In this document: positions 21,491 to 33,174 of the stretch, one piece after another | Numbering within the stretch: position 1 is the first letter of the stretch | Layout of the letters: every line of letters starts with the position of its first letter | Source: Monoplex corrugatus | Taxonomy: Eukaryota > Mollusca > Gastropoda > Littorinimorpha > Ranellidae | DNA: 64,000 nucleotides | NCBI GenBank assembly: GCA_030674185.1 | Contig: CM060314.1 | Coordinates: forward strand, 26,610,891-26,674,890 | Reading direction: 5' to 3' | Program-made: the position numbers and the translations under genes | Notes under the pieces: model-generated | The model's database searches: none | What the model was told of the DNA's origin: nothing | What the model saw: only the letters and a program-made list of their open reading frames with translations

Positions 21491-21734
21491 GCAAATTCGC
21501 TTCAGAGAGCATATCAAAAACAGTGGGCCGATAAAAACACATAGGTGGACAGGGTGCGGAAATTAAAGGGTTAAACTGTCCCAGCCATACTGAATACCTC
21601 ATGAACTTCACAACGTTGAGACATTAATGGACGCACCGAAGCGGTGAGAATTGCACACCAGCGAGACCTACACTTGGGAGCATGACAAGGTGTTACACAG
21701 TTACAGTTACTTAACAACACAAATTACCTTAAAA

Positions 21735-21835
21735 CTGTTTGACTCCCGCACCCTGCTCACCAGCATACTGCATTGTCAACCATGCTAGCAGAGCAAAAAC
21801 TTAACTCTTTAACTCCTTCACCCTGTAGTAGAATT
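21735..21835. repeat. Palindromic short-repeat family F, partial
   Basis: Contains TTTGACTCCCGCACCCTG, CATTGTCAACCATGCTAGCA and GCAAAAACTTAA, shared with 31930-32125, 33605-33830 and 51720-51800. Confidence 0.7.
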
Positions 21836-21984
21836 GAACTCCGGTGACTGAATAGATATAACAGATAGATAATAGAAGAAAGAGAAAACAGTGCTTGCTC
21901 TCAAGGCGGCTTCCTGCAGTTTTTGCAGTTGGTGGATACCTGCGGGAGCCAGATGATTAATAATACTGAAGAAGAAAAAAAAAC

Positions 21985-22385
21985 GTTTGAAGGACGTATT
22001 AGCCAAGTGGGTGAACGTGGGACTTTTAATTGGAAGGCATACGTTCAGGGAGAAGAGTGGCAGAATGATTCAGACATTCACCTGACAATAACTAAACCCG
22101 TTTCAAGGTTCGCTCCCCGTAGAGGCCTCGACTTTTCTCCACAGTTTGACCCGAAAATCGAACTGAACGTCTAGTCCTTGGGAAGGGGACGAAAAACGAG
22201 TCGGACCGTGTGCCTTCTGGCTGGCACGCTGAAGATCCCGCACAGCTGAAAATTGTGAAGAGCAAGGCACTGCCTGGCTGTCTTGGTATAAATCATTGGA
22301 GAGATATGTTGATTTCCCAGGTCCCACCCCTTGAAGACCAGTTAGCCTTCTTGCCTTTCTGATATCTTGGTAAAAAAATAAAAGC
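21985..22385 (+). repeat. SINE family B, tRNA-headed, near complete
   Basis: The head runs AGCCAAGTGGGTGAACGTGG then GACTTTTAA and a B-box-like GGTTCGCTCCCCG, as in tRNA-derived SINEs. The body carries GGGGACGAAAAACGAGTCGG and GAAGATCCCGCACAGCTG. The 3' end is GCCTTCTTGCCTTTCTGATA followed by an A-rich tail. Copy in reverse at 1786-2080. Confidence 0.75.
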
Positions 22386-22513
22386 CAATAATTATGAATA
22401 TGAATTTGAAGCGAAGGAGAGGGGATGGGCGCCGCACTCGTGGTGCTGGCCCCAGGAAAAGTTGAGGTCTCTGCCACCTCACTCCTCTTCGATTCCAGGG
22501 TTAAGGAACTATC

Positions 22514-22846
22514 TGGGTAAGACCTCAGGACCTGGCCAGCTCATGGGTTTATATGCAGGCTTATGGCTAGTGCCGTGATCATTCTGGATCTCCATCACAT
22601 GGCATCTGTGACGTTAGTGCGTATGGAATTCATTCCAAACGTGGAGATGTCGTCTTGAGAAACCGAAACTGAAACTGAAACATATGTTCAGTTTCAGTTT
22701 CAGTTTCTCAAGACGACGTCTGCACGCTCGGAACGAATTCCATATGCACTAACGTCACAGGTGCCATGTGTATGGTGATCATGGCACAAGCCTTAAGCCT
22801 GCACATAAACCCATGCATGAGCTGGCCAGGTCCTGAGGCCCTACCT
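22514..22846. repeat. Large palindrome formed by two CAGTTTCAG-family copies
   Basis: Arms 22514-22678 and 22685-22846 are inverted copies meeting at CATATG. They share CAGTTTCAGTTTCTCAAGAC, GGAACGAATTCCATATGCAC, CTAACGTCACAG, TGGTGATCATGGCAC and GAGCTGGCCAGGTCCTGAGG. Single copies lie at 30870-31010 and 31641-31795. Confidence 0.85.
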
Positions 22847-22969
22847 GGACTATGTTTTACTTAGTCTATGTGTTATACTGGTATTGTATCAGCATATCAC
22901 CGAAATAAAATTGGTTACATGTAAATGACATGTGTATCTGTGTATCTTATCTTCAGAAAAACGAACATG

Positions 22970-25145
22970 TACATAAAGTATATAAATATATAAAATTAAA
23001 CCCAAAGTCAAACTTAGAAACACCAAAATAGCAACATGGAACATTAGAACACTGTTGCAGAAAGGTAAATTAGACAACATCAAAATGGAGATGGAAAGGC
23101 TTAACATCAGTATTTTAGGACTAGGGGAAGTGAGATGGAAGGGGGCAGGCATGATAACATCAGGAGAATATACAGTGATATACTCTGGTGGTAATTCACA
23201 TGAAAGAGGAGTAGGCATCATAATGGACAAAGACAAATCAAAAGCAGTTAAGGGATACTGGGCAGTGTCCGACAGAGTTTTGCTGGTGAAATTGAGAGGC
23301 AAACCATTTGATATCAACATCATACAGGTATATGCACCAACATCCGCAAGTACTCAGGAAGACATCGACAACTTCTACGAAGTTTTAGAGATGGCCAAGG
23401 TCCAATGTAAATCACAAGAAGTTACAGTCATAATGGGAGATTTTAATGCTAAAGTGGGACAGGATAGGGTGGAGGATATAGTTGGACCTCAGGGCCTTGG
23501 TACACAAAATGAAAGGGGAGGGAAACTTGTAGAATGGGCACAGATGAATGAGTTCATAGTAGGAAACACCTGGTTTGAGCAGCCTAACAGAAGAAAATGG
23601 ACATGGATGAGTCCAGGAGATAATAACAAAAATCAGATTGACTACATCCTGATCAACAAAAGATTTAGAAATTCTTTACTGTCAGCAAAAACACTACCAG
23701 GCGCAGACTGCAACAGTGACCACAATCCTGTAGTGGGAAGGTTTAGGCTGAAATTGAGGAAAAGGAAACAGACCAAAAGCAACATCAAACTAAACCTTGA
23801 ACTCTTAAAGACAGATGAAATGATACGTCAAAAATTTAATGTACATGTTCAAAACAAATTCAGTGCTCTGGAAGACGTTGGTGACAGTGAGGAACAATGG
23901 ACAAAGTTGAGAAGTTCGATAAATGAAGCTTATGAAGAAATCCCTAAGGTAGTTAGAAAAGCAAAAAAGAGCGGGATGACTAATGAAATTTTGGGCTTGA
24001 TGGAAGAAAGGAGGAGGGCAAAGAGAAACGAGGAGATATACAGGAAGATAAACAAAGAAATCAGGTATAGGTGCAATGAAGCTAAGGAAGCTTGGCTGAA
24101 CACAAAATGCAAAGAGATAGAAGAACGACACAAAATGGATCCTCAGGGTATGTACAGATGAATTGAAGAAATTGTCCACAGGAAAAATACATGCACATCA
24201 ACTGGTTGCTTAAAAGCGAAAGAGAAACTGAAAAAGACAAAATACTGGACAGATGGGGAGAGTACATTAAAGACCTTTTTGAGGATGACAGAAACGAAGA
24301 ACACATTATAAAAAAGAACTTTGAAGGACCACCCATAATGAAAGATGAAGTTAGAGCAGCACTGAAAAAGGTGAAACCAGGAAAAGCCCCAGGACCAGAC
24401 AACATTACTACAGAGATGATTGAAGCCCTGGAGGAATTTGGCATAGAAAAAATAACTCATCCAAAATGAAATTAATGACACTGGAAAAATCCCCAAAGAT
24501 ATGTCAAAATCAATTTTCATTGCACTTCCAAAGAAGACAGGGGCTATAGAATGCGAACTCCATCGCACAGTCAGTTTGATGAGTCATGTAACAAAAATCC
24601 TGTTAAGAATAATCATGATGAGGACAAGGAATAGAATCAAAAGAGAAACAGCAGAAGAAAAGTGTGGATTTGTGGAAGGGAAAGGAACTATTAATGCCAT
24701 ATACATCCTAAGAACTATAATAAAGAGGTCAACTGAGATGAATAAGGATTTGTATTTATGCTTTGTTGATTATACCAAGGCTTTCGATCGGGTACGGCTT
24801 GAAGAATTGATCAACCAGCTGGAGAGACTCAATGTTGATGAAAAAGATCTACGAATAATCAGGAATATGTACTGGGAACAAACAGCTGCAATGAGAATAG
24901 AAAACAATATAAGCTCTTTTCAAAACATCAAAAGAGGAGTCAGACAGGGTTGTGTTTTGTCACCAGATCTATTTTCACTATACAGCGAAAACATCATGAC
25001 AAACCTAGAAGAAGACCCTGGATTAAAGATTGGAGGGAAAATGATAAACAAAATTAGGTACGCAGATGACACCGTGCTAATAGCAGAAAATGAAAGGGAC
25101 CTACAAAACCTTGTGAATATACTTGAAATAGAAAGCAAAGGTAAG
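22970..25145 (+). pseudogene. RTE-type LINE: endonuclease and reverse transcriptase, broken
   Basis: Frame 1 runs from about 22986 to TGA at 24159-24161 and has all blocks of an APE-type endonuclease: KIATWNIRTL, LGLGEVRWKG, QVYAPTSAS, MGDFNAKVG, QIDYILIN and SDHNPVVG. No in-frame ATG precedes the first block, so the start is not fixed. After the stop and two frameshifts (about 24215 and 24465) come the RT blocks KVKPGKAPGPDNI, YLCFVDYTKAFDRV, GVRQGCVLSPDLF and the catalytic YADDTVLI. The homology stops at 25145, where a SINE in reverse begins, so the C-terminus and tail are lost here. The RTE/BovB-like assignment rests on the endonuclease type and on the (TGA)n tails of the related 3' ends. 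Confidence 0.85.
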
Positions 25146-25405
25146 GGGTTGGAACATTTTTTGAGGATCATTGCACTCAGGGAGGTTACATTTGTGCTCA
25201 CGTTTTGTTTGTTTGTTTTTTTGTGTGTTTTTTTGTGGTTGTTGTTGTTTGTTTTGTTTTTTTGTCGTCCCATTTTCTACGCCACTTAATGGCCACAGAA
25301 GCTGAAACAGTTTTTACTATTGCGATGATGATGATGTCGATGTGGATGATAATCATGATGCTATGGAGTTCCATCTGGGACTGAGAATGCGTGACAGGGT
25401 TGTTC
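25146..25405 (-). repeat. SINE family A, 3' part
   Basis: Reverse copy of the 28461-28985 element: GATCATTGCACTCAGGGAGG, CATTTTCTACGCCA, GGCCACAGAAGCTG, GATGATGATGTCGATG and GCTATGGAGTTCCATCTGGG. It replaces the 3' end of the LINE before it. Confidence 0.8.
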
Positions 25406-25499
25406 CTGTTGTTATTAGGTCGACGTGCATTTATTCACATATCTACCTTTCTCTCTCATGGTTCTGTACATGAAGTGCATGACCCATTGGCGTATATGT

Positions 25500-26120
25500 A
25501 TCATCATCATCATCATCATCATTATCATCATCATCATCATCATCATGTGCCCTGTCGCATGGCGTAGGCCCTCCACACGAATATATCCCCTGTCGTTGCA
25601 AGCACATCTCCACCCTCTCTGTCCTCAGCCACCCTGCAAGTCTGTCCAATATTTTCTCCCTGGGTCTACCTGATGTTCTCTTTCCCTCCAGCTTTCCTGT
25701 TGTGACCAGGTGCTCTAATTCTCCTTTCTTCATAAAATGGCCTATAAATGTTGCCTGTCTTTTGCTAATCTTCTTCATGAATGATCTTCTTGTGTCTGCG
25801 TCCTTCAAGACTGTCTCGTTTGTTTTCCTTGCTGTCCATAGATCTCTCAACATTCTTCTTTGAAACCACATTTCAGTTGCCTCAACGTGCTTCTGGCTTT
25901 GCGTGTTGACTGTCCACGCCTCACAATCGCACAACAATATCAATTCTATATAACATTCAAGAACTCTAAATTCCTGATTGTTAATTGATAGGCATTTATT
26001 GGTAAGAACATATTTCATCTTATTGAATGCTGGCTATTTCTAGTGTGCATCTACCGCGTACCATCTAGTGAGATGACCGTTCCCAGATATTTAAACTTAT
26101 CAACCTGTCTCACAGCTGTG
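25500..26120 (-). pseudogene. RTE-type LINE, 3' end
   Basis: Minus-strand tail starting after a (CAT)n run of about 45 bp (the element's (ATG)n tail). It encodes CEAWTVNTQSQKHVEATEMW, RSFMKKISKRQATFIGHFMK and GRPREKILDRLAGWLRTERV. 5'-truncated near 26120. Confidence 0.85.
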
Positions 26121-26147
26121 CCGTTTGCTGTTATTGTGCATGAGGAG

Positions 26148-26148
26148 A

Positions 26149-26246
<98 letters not shown>

Positions 26247-26295
26247 TATATGTATATACATATATATGTATATATGTGTGTGTGTGTGTGTGTGT
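26148..26295. repeat. (TA)n(GT)n microsatellite
   Basis: TA, GT, TATA and GT tracts in succession. Confidence 0.97.
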
Positions 26296-26309
26296 AAGTA
26301 ATAGAAAAT

Positions 26310-27180
26310 GTCTTGTTCTCCACAAAACTTAGTGTGACTTCGATACGTTATGATTTTTCTAATCAGGCAAAGAACGCCGTTTTGCACACGTTGCAAATGC
26401 TACATGCTTTAAAGAACAGTAGCGTGGAACTCTTCCTGAAATCATTTGATTTTCAGGGTCAGCATATCATCCACTGGGTTCCGAAATTTGGAGTCTTGAA
26501 TATACAGCCCGCAACACGTGAAGTTAATTCATTTGCATTTTTTTTTTTAAATCGGTTATCGGTATTGAAATGCAAACGCATGGAGAAACAAATTGATACC
26601 CAATTTATATCAATTCCGTTCTGATATGCAATAGTGTGAAACAATCGAGAATGGAGGAAAAGACTATCACACAAAGCCTATAAAAATTTGGTTAATGTGA
26701 ATGTTCGAAATAAGAAAAATGCATCAAGTATTCGTTGTATGTTGTACCAGTATGGGTTGGGTTATTTTGGGGAAATCAAGACGTCGAAGAAATCAAATAA
26801 TTCCTGCATGTTTTTTTTAAAGGACCTATCATGTGCAACTGGCAGGAATGGTAATATCATGTTTAAAATAGTAGCAACTTTCATGCCTATAGGAGGTTTA
26901 TACAGAGCACAATGTGAAACCATATTGAAGTTAGATGTAGACAGACACTTTTAACATACACACATGCAATAACAACATTTAAACTTGGCATTCCAGAAGT
27001 CGTTGACCATCAGTATCGAAACCAAAGACATCTTGATATCGACATAATTTGGCCCTTGCGCAGAAATGAGAAAGAAGACGAAATACTTCTTGCTCTGTGT
27101 TGTTCTGCTTTACGTGCCCTTTAGGGCACAATATATCCCGTTTCAGTTTGAAAAAAATATCAAAACCACCTTTGATTTAG
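26310..27180 (+). pseudogene. Decayed LINE reverse-transcriptase C-terminus
   Basis: Plus-strand fragments read NAVLHTLQMLHALKNSSVEL and FLKSFDFQGQHIIHWVPKFG, then at about 26950-27130 AITTFKLGIPEVVDHQYRNQ and NEKEDEILLALCCSALRALR. These match the region after the RT domain in non-LTR elements (the LFDxxxxPILxYGSEIWG and EDExHxxxxCPxxxxLR blocks). Many stops and frameshifts. The family is different from the RTE and I-type copies elsewhere in the window. Confidence 0.6.
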
Positions 27181-27346
27181 TTTGCGAGGAAAGTTATGTT
27201 TCTTTGCATAAAGTATTTTAACTGAGATCCATTGTGACTTCGTTGCGCTCAGTACTTGTCACGCGGAGTGTTCACGCATAGACCTATTTGTCATGTTCAC
27301 ATAAGATCCATGGCCTTTTACATTTATAAAACATCTAAAGTCTGAA

Positions 27347-27432
27347 TTAACTCTCTCTCTATCCCTCTCTCTATCCCTCTCCTCTCCCTCACACACACAC
27401 ACACACACATACACACACACACACACACACAC

Positions 27433-27513
<81 letters not shown>

Positions 27514-27518
27514 ACACA
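27347..27518. repeat. (CT)n and (CA)n microsatellites
   Basis: CTCTATCC repeats followed by a long CA tract. Confidence 0.97.
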
Positions 27519-27699
27519 GAGCAACGGAAAAGTGCGTGCAGACAGACGGTTACTCATCGAAAGGTATTTTTTGAAATAGGTGATTGAGACACAGACAGAA
27601 AGACACCAAAAGACATCACCTAAAAATCAAGCACAAAACCCACATAGTTTCCAGACAGACCGACCGTGGTCTTCACCACATACATTCTTTCTTCGCCAA

Positions 27700-27815
27700 G
27701 GCCACGGACAGACAGACAGATAGACGGACAGAAACTGGACGAACAGGCACACAGGCAGACAGACAGACAGATAGACGGACAGAAACTGGACGAACAGGCA
27801 CACAGACAGGCAGAC
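27700..27815. repeat. Short minisatellite of GACA-rich units
   Basis: A unit of about 52 bp with GACAGACAGATAGACGGACA and GAAACTGGACGAACAGGCAC present twice, in a (GACA)n-like background. Confidence 0.85.
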
Positions 27816-28056
27816 AGCCATCCAGTCAGACAACCAAACATAAGAGCAGAGACAGATATTGAATACAACAAACAGACGAAAGTCTCACCTGTGCAGTATT
27901 GTACACCTGCTGAGGAGAAGCTGAATGACACCTCACCTGTTAGGCGTCTGTTTCATGTCGTACTAGTAACTAGTAACCAGTCATATCGCAAGCCACAGCC
28001 ATAGGCCCGCTTTGACAGATAAAGAGGCAAGTACCACATTTCCTCTGTCTAATTTC

Positions 28057-28180
28057 AACAATAATATAGCGAGAATCTGACAATAGCATCGGTGTCTCAC
28101 AACACAACCAAAATGTTTTGAGGTTTCTTTGAGCAACGTTCTTACAACTAGTCCTCATATACTCTGAGAGTGGTAAGACT
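28057..28180 (-). repeat. Dispersed repeat family E
   Basis: Reverse copy of 2086-2216 (see that entry). Confidence 0.7.
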
Positions 28181-28205
28181 TAAAAACTCAATAAAACGAA
28201 CGAAC

Positions 28206-28460
28206 GAACACCTCTGTCTGTGTGGCTCAAAGGCTCAGTTCGTTGAGCGTCGGATTCACACACCGGTGATTTTGTGTGTGTGAACCACGGGTTGTGCCGC
28301 ATTAAAACTGATATCATACTGCCCATCTTATGATAATTGTTGTTCTGGGTAATATCGGTGTAAGATTAAATAAGCTCCCTTTTCCTCGCTTCCGGAGGGT
28401 CATCTCCGTCAGCCCCATCAACTGAGATGAGTGCAGACGTAAAACTAAAATCAATCAATC
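28206..28460 (+). repeat. SINE family C, tRNA-headed
   Basis: Starts with TGGCTCAAAGGCTCAGTTCG then TTGAGCGTCGG (A-box side). The 3' end is GCAGACGTAAAACTAAAATC then AATCAATC, the same end as the reverse copies at 31085-31640 (GACGTAAAAACTGAACCAAATC). The B box is degenerate. Confidence 0.65.
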
Positions 28461-28985
28461 TGACCAGTCGCTGTGGTGTGGTGGTTAGCGCAACGGACTA
28501 CCGACTGGAAGGTTGTGGGTTCGAATCCCCATCAGTACCTTCAAAAATCATTGTGAGATTTTTCGGCTCTAACCTGGCTGTTACCCAGAGTTGAGCGTGC
28601 TGTGGGTTCATTGGGAAGACTGGGACCACGCAGTCGAGTCTCATCCACTTCTCGGATGCGTCACTGAGGGTGTTGCTCAAGTCTTCTGACCAGCACCGCA
28701 GGTGTCTGTGTCTCTCGGCCTGGCTGGCGCCAGGATATATTATGATAGTAAGCATAGAGTACAGCCATGTCACGCAGTCTCAATCCTAGATGAAACTCCA
28801 TAGATCATAAATATCATCGTCATCGACATCATCGTCATCGCATTGTGAAAACGGTTCCAGCTTCTTTGGCCATTAAGCTGGAGTAGAAAATGAGAAAAAC
28901 AAACAAAAACAAAAAGAAAAAAGAAAGGTGAGCAAAATGGTAACCTCCCTGAGTGCAATGATCTTTAAAAAAATAATAATGATAA
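28461..28985 (+). repeat. SINE family A, longest copy with tRNA head
   Basis: The head has a clear A box (GTGGTTAGCGCAACGG at 28480-28496) and B box (GGGTTCGAATCCC at 28517-28529), so it is built on a tRNA promoter for RNA polymerase III. The body of about 400 bp includes GATGAAACTCCATAG, a CATCGTCATCGACATC run, GGCCATTAAGCTGGAGTAG and GTAACCTCCCTGAGTGCAAT, with an A/T-rich tail. It directly follows the family C SINE. No 3-prime truncation is visible. Confidence 0.75.
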
Positions 28986-29164
28986 AGAAATTAATCAATC
29001 ACTCAGTCGCCACTGTCTCTCAGCTGGATGAAGCGAGTGGGTTGGACCTTGACACGGACCACGAGTTTTTGTGTGTTGTCTGTTTGCATGGTGATTGTTT
29101 TCAATTTGTGACCTATTTGCTCAGTTGGTAAAAGCCCCATGTGCTGATCACGATGTTTGTATGG

Positions 29165-29710
29165 TTATTGTTATTCTTATTGTTTATAGCCCAGCCGACA
29201 GCGTACAGCCGTATCAGGGCTATAACCGCTTCAAAACATACAAAACTTCAACAGGAAAAAAAGAAAAGAAAATTAAGTACACATATCAATGCATTCGCGC
29301 ACATGATCTAAGGTCATGCCCCTGGCGTTGACCACTCCGTCCAATTTATCGCACAGGGGATTTAGAAACCACACCTGAATACAAATATAAGCATACCTAA
29401 TAACACCAAAACATATATAAAAACAGGCCTAAATTACCTAAAATTGCTTTCGCATATCTCACCTCCCTAGAGCCCAAAATGCACTGAATACATGTACACA
29501 ATTATTAATCCTAAGAAAAAGTACGTAAGACTTTATCGAACACATACAGGTGAATGGACCAGCAAGGCAGAAAATGATAGGTACCGGTACAAATGACAGA
29601 AAGAAAAGGAACAAGGCAGAAACAAAGAGAGTGACAAGAGAGGAAATTTCTAGCACAGAATTTCCAGAAGGTGGGGATTCTATTTATACTGAAAGAGCCC
29701 CTGGCATCCC
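29165..29710 (-). repeat. Dispersed retroelement family D, about 540 bp
   Basis: Direct relative of 47105-47635. On the minus strand it ends in GTTATAGCCCTGATACGGC and GGGCTATAAAC with an (AATAAC)n-like tail. Inner blocks include CAACGCCAGGGGCATGACC, TAATTTAGGCCTG and CTGTGCTAGAAATTTCCTC. No protein domain is visible. A G run (29718-29728) and a long T run follow. Confidence 0.8.
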
Positions 29711-30309
29711 CATGAGGGGGGGGGGGGGTGTTTGTATGGTGGTGGTTGTTTTTTTTTTTTTTTTTTTTGTGGCTTTTTTTTTTAATGGCCTGTTTGCTTT
29801 GATAGTAAATGCCCTTTATGCTGATAACGCTGGAGTCGTCATGCCGGGTTCGACACTGACACAAGCCACAACTTCCTCCTTCAACATGAAAAAAGCTGGT
29901 ACGTTTGCTGCTCATCTTAATGCTCCAATCATTTGACTGGTGTCAGTGCTCCATATATATATGTACCTTGCTCCCGTCCCAATTTCAAGACTTTGCTAGT
30001 GCATAGAGTTTTGCGAAGGCTCGAGGAGCCAACCGGATTTTTGTTGTTGTTTGTTTTTGTTTGTTTTGTTTTTTGGGTTTTGGTTTGTTTGGGTTTTTTG
30101 TTTGTTTGTTTAATGTCAGTTGATCTTAGACTGGCATATCTTTTGTTTTCCCTTAGAAGATGAATAGTCCATCACAGCATTCTTTTAGCGATTTTGTAGG
30201 AGAAACGTTGACATGTGGCCATGCCATTTCATTTTGATGCGTGGAAGTGATATTCTCTTTGCCGTTGAGACCAAACTGTTGAACATGAATAGACACATAT
30301 TGAAGATTC

Positions 30310-30727
30310 ATCACCATCACCATGTGCCCTGCCACATGGCCCTCTATACGAATTTATCCCTTGTCGTCGTAAGTGCATCTCCCACCCTCTCTGTCCTCAG
30401 CCACTCTGCAATTCCGTCCAATATTTTTTCCCTGGTTCTACCTGCTGTTCTCTTTCCTTCCAGCTTTCCTGTTGTGACCAGGTGCTTTAATTCCCTTTCC
30501 CCATAAAATGGCCTATAAATTTTGCTTGTCTTTTTGTAATCTTCTTTATTAATGATCTTGTGTTTGCCTCCATCAAGACTGTCTCGTTTGTTTTCTTTGC
30601 TGTCCATGGAACTCTCAAATTCTTCTTAGAAACCACATTTCAGTTGCCTCAATTTTGTTCTGACTTTGCATGTTGACTGTCCATGCTTCACAACCGTACA
30701 ACAGTATCGGTTCTATATAGCATTCAA
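30310..30727 (-). pseudogene. RTE-type LINE, 3' end
   Basis: Minus-strand blocks GCEAWTVNMQSQNKIEATEM, ERELKHLVTTGKLEGKRTAG and GRTREKILDGIAEWLRTERV with a short (TGG/TGA)n tail at 30308-30322. 5'-truncated at CATTCAAG beside a (GA)n(GT)n tract. Confidence 0.85.
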
Positions 30728-30869
30728 GAGAGAGAGGGAGAGAGAGAGAGTGTGTGTGTGTGTGTGTATGTGCGTATGTAAGCGTTCCGAGTTTCCTCAA
30801 ACGTGTTCATGCAGCTGGTTTGCTCACACTGTGCAGGCAGCATGTTGATGCACACACTACAAACAGTAC

Positions 30870-31010
30870 TTAGATTTCAGTTTCAATTTCTCAAGTTTCA
30901 ATTTCTCAAGATGATGTCTCCGCGCTGGGAATGAATTACATAAGCACTAATGTCACAGGAGCTATGTGAGTAAACAGTGAAATGTTTTATGTTTCCACTA
31001 GTTACTGAAC
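30870..31010 (+). repeat. CAGTTTCAG-family repeat, partial
   Basis: Begins CAGTTTCAATTTCTCAAG (partly doubled) and continues GATGTCTCCGCGCTGGGAAT and GCACTAATGTCACAGGAGC. Confidence 0.75.
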
Positions 31011-31084
31011 ATGGCCTAACTTAAGCCACAGGATCTTTAACACACATACTTTTATTTGGTTGTTTTTTTGTGTTTTTTTAAAAA

Positions 31085-31320
31085 AAATTTTATTGATTTG
31101 GTTCAGTTTTTACGTCGACACCCACCTCAAGTGATATGGCCGACGGGGATAACCATCCCAGGGAAGTGGGGAAGATCCTATACTGACACCACCAGAACAA
31201 CAATGATGTTAAGATCGGACAGTGAGAAGGCCAGTTTTAATGTAGCTCACCCCGGGATTCGAACCCACAACCATTAGCAAGTAAATCCGACGCTCAAACC
31301 AACTGAGGTACCCGTGCCCG
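31085..31320 (-). repeat. SINE family C, tRNA-headed
   Basis: On the minus strand: CTCAGTTGGTTTGAGCGTCG (A-box side), a perfect B box GGGTTCGAATCCC (31254-31266), and a 3' end GAGGTGGGTGTCGACGTAAA next to AACTGAACCAAATCAATC. Confidence 0.8.
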
Positions 31321-31325
31321 TGTGC

Positions 31326-31640
31326 ATACTTTTTTGATTGATTGATTTGGTTCAGTTTTTACGTCGACACCCACCTCAAGTGATATGGCCGACAGGGATA
31401 ACCATCCCAGGGAGGTCGGGGAAGGTGAACTTATCTGATCATATACTGACACCGCCTTTCAGTGTGCTTATATACACGAACGAGGATAGGCACTGACAGG
31501 GCTGTGTACACATGTTGACCGAGGAGACCAGAAAAATAAAATCCTCGCCGTTTACCAGTGGGGGGGGGGGGGGGGGGAGGGTTCCCAGACAGGATTGAAC
31601 CCCAGGCCCTCGTTCTGCTGGAAGTCTGACGTCTAACCCA
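31326..31640 (-). repeat. SINE family C, second copy in tandem
   Basis: Same 3' end and same orientation as the previous copy, with a longer middle and a different head (B-box side GGGGTTCAATCC at 31592-31603). A G run at 31560-31577 interrupts the head. Confidence 0.75.
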
Positions 31641-31795
31641 CTTCAGTTTCAGTTTCAGTTTCTCAAGACGACGTCTCCGCGCTCGGAACGAATTCCATAT
31701 GCACTAACGTCACAGATACCATCTGTATGGTGATCCTGGCACATGTCTTAAATCTGCACACAAAACCATGAGCTGGCCCAACTTGACTACGTGCC
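31641..31795 (+). repeat. CAGTTTCAG-family repeat
   Basis: CTTCAGTTTCAGTTTCAG, TTTCTCAAGACGACGTCTCC and CTCGGAACGAATTCCATATG, then ACTAACGTCACAGATACC and GATCCTGGCACATG. Close to the arms of the palindrome at 22514-22846. Confidence 0.85.
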
Positions 31796-31929
31796 GAGCC
31801 TGTTGCCACACAATGATATCAAGTCGAGAAACAAAGGTGGTCAGTGGTGCACTCAACAAGCTGTTTACACACCAGGAAGGCCTACACGAAGATAATTTGC
31901 ATGGAGACCTACTGGAGCTGTAGCCCGGG

Positions 31930-32125
31930 GATTAACCCTTTGACTCTTGCACCTTATCCACCAACTACAAAAACTTAATCCTTTGAATCCCTCACCCTTT
32001 CCACGGACTTCCTGCCGGAAGCTGGTGGATAGGATGAAGGAGTCAAAAGGTTCAGTTTTTGCTTTGCTAGCATAGTTGACAATACAAGATTTCGTGGACA
32101 GGATACGGGAGTCAAAGGATTAAAC
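31930..32125. repeat. Palindromic short-repeat family F
   Basis: Contains TAACCCTTTGACTCTTGCAC and, in inverted form, GGAGTCAAAAGGTTCAG and GGGAGTCAAAGGATTAA, with CATAGTTGACAATACAAG between. Two nested inverted repeats. Confidence 0.75.
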
Positions 32126-32485
32126 TGGTATGGGGGTCAGACCGGTCAACAATCGTGTTTTAGGGGGGGGGGGGGGGGGGGGCAGACCGGTCAACAACCA
32201 TATTTTGTTTGTTTGTTAGTTTATTTTTGTTTGTGTGTGTGGTGGTTTTTTTGTTGTTGTTGTTTTTTCTGTGGGGTGGGTGGGAGTGGAGGGGTCAGAC
32301 CGATGAACACTCATGCACCAGCCAGCAGCCTTCAACATTTACGGCACTCATTTTCGAACGGACTAGCTGCTCTCTCTTCTTATCGGTTGTAGTATTTCAG
32401 TGCAAGGCAGGCTGACGGCTGATTTCTCCTCGAGAGTACATCCTAGTTTTAACGAAAAGCGCTGGTTCACATCGTCATACATGCC

Positions 32486-32632
32486 CGCACGCACTCACAC
32501 ACGTACGCACACATACACACACACGCTCGTGCGCGCATACACTCACACACGCACATACACATACACGCACACATACACTCACACACACACACTTACGCAC
32601 ACGCACATACACGCACACGCACACATACGCTC
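32486..32632. repeat. Imperfect (CA)n/(CGCACA)n microsatellite
   Basis: CA-rich tract with GTACGCACAC and ACATACAC variants. 32640-32868 is T-rich with no gene. Confidence 0.9.
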
Positions 32633-32868
32633 GATAAAACTACTGAAATAAAATATCTGCTTCAAATGACAATGTCATTTTTTCTTTCTTTTTTTTTTTT
32701 CTTTCCTTCTTTTCTTTTTCTTGTTTTTGTTTGTTTGTTTGTTTTTTGTTTTGTTTTGTTGATACATTTTGCGAACTTGTGTGAAGCAAAGACATGTTAA
32801 CCCCTACTGCTATGATGAAAGAAATGAATCTCTAGATACACAACATTAAAGAAGCAATTGAAAACTAT

Positions 32869-33160
32869 GATCACAAAGTATCTACTCCACACGATAAAGT
32901 CTTTTTTCTGATGCCTTTTGAGACTCTGTATAAAACAAAAACATGTCAGTCCCTACTGTTATGATGATCACAAAGTATCTACTTCACACGATAAAGTCTT
33001 CTTTCTCATGCCTTTTGAGACTCTGTATAAAACAAAAACATGTCAGTCCCTACTGTTATGATGATCACAAAGTATCTACTTCACACGATAAAGTCTTCTT
33101 TCTCATGCCTTTTGAGACTCTGTATAAAACAAAAACATGTCAGTCCCTACTGTTATGATG
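32869..33160. repeat. 97-bp tandem repeat, three units
   Basis: Units begin GATCACAAAGTATCTACTTC and include TGAGACTCTGTATAAAACAA and ATGTCAGTCCCTACTGTTAT. Units two and three look identical; the first has a few changes, and a decayed partial unit lies at about 32790-32815. Confidence 0.95.
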
Positions 33161-33174
33161 GAAAAAACCCCATT

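Noticed and set aside
23805..24179. Minus-strand frames inside the RTE LINE
   Set aside because: Antisense shadows of the endonuclease and linker coding sequence.
28461..28540. Possible tRNA gene with A and B boxes
   Set aside because: The cloverleaf does not close and the sequence continues into a dispersed repeat body, so it is a SINE head. The same applies at 21985, 28206 and 31254.
29760..29935. Possible reverse-transcriptase motif ALYADNAGVV
   Set aside because: Only one short resemblance to the catalytic block, next to T and G runs, with no flanking RT blocks.
32869..33160. Regular repeats that might suggest a CRISPR array
   Set aside because: The 97-bp units are head to tail without spacers, in an animal genome.
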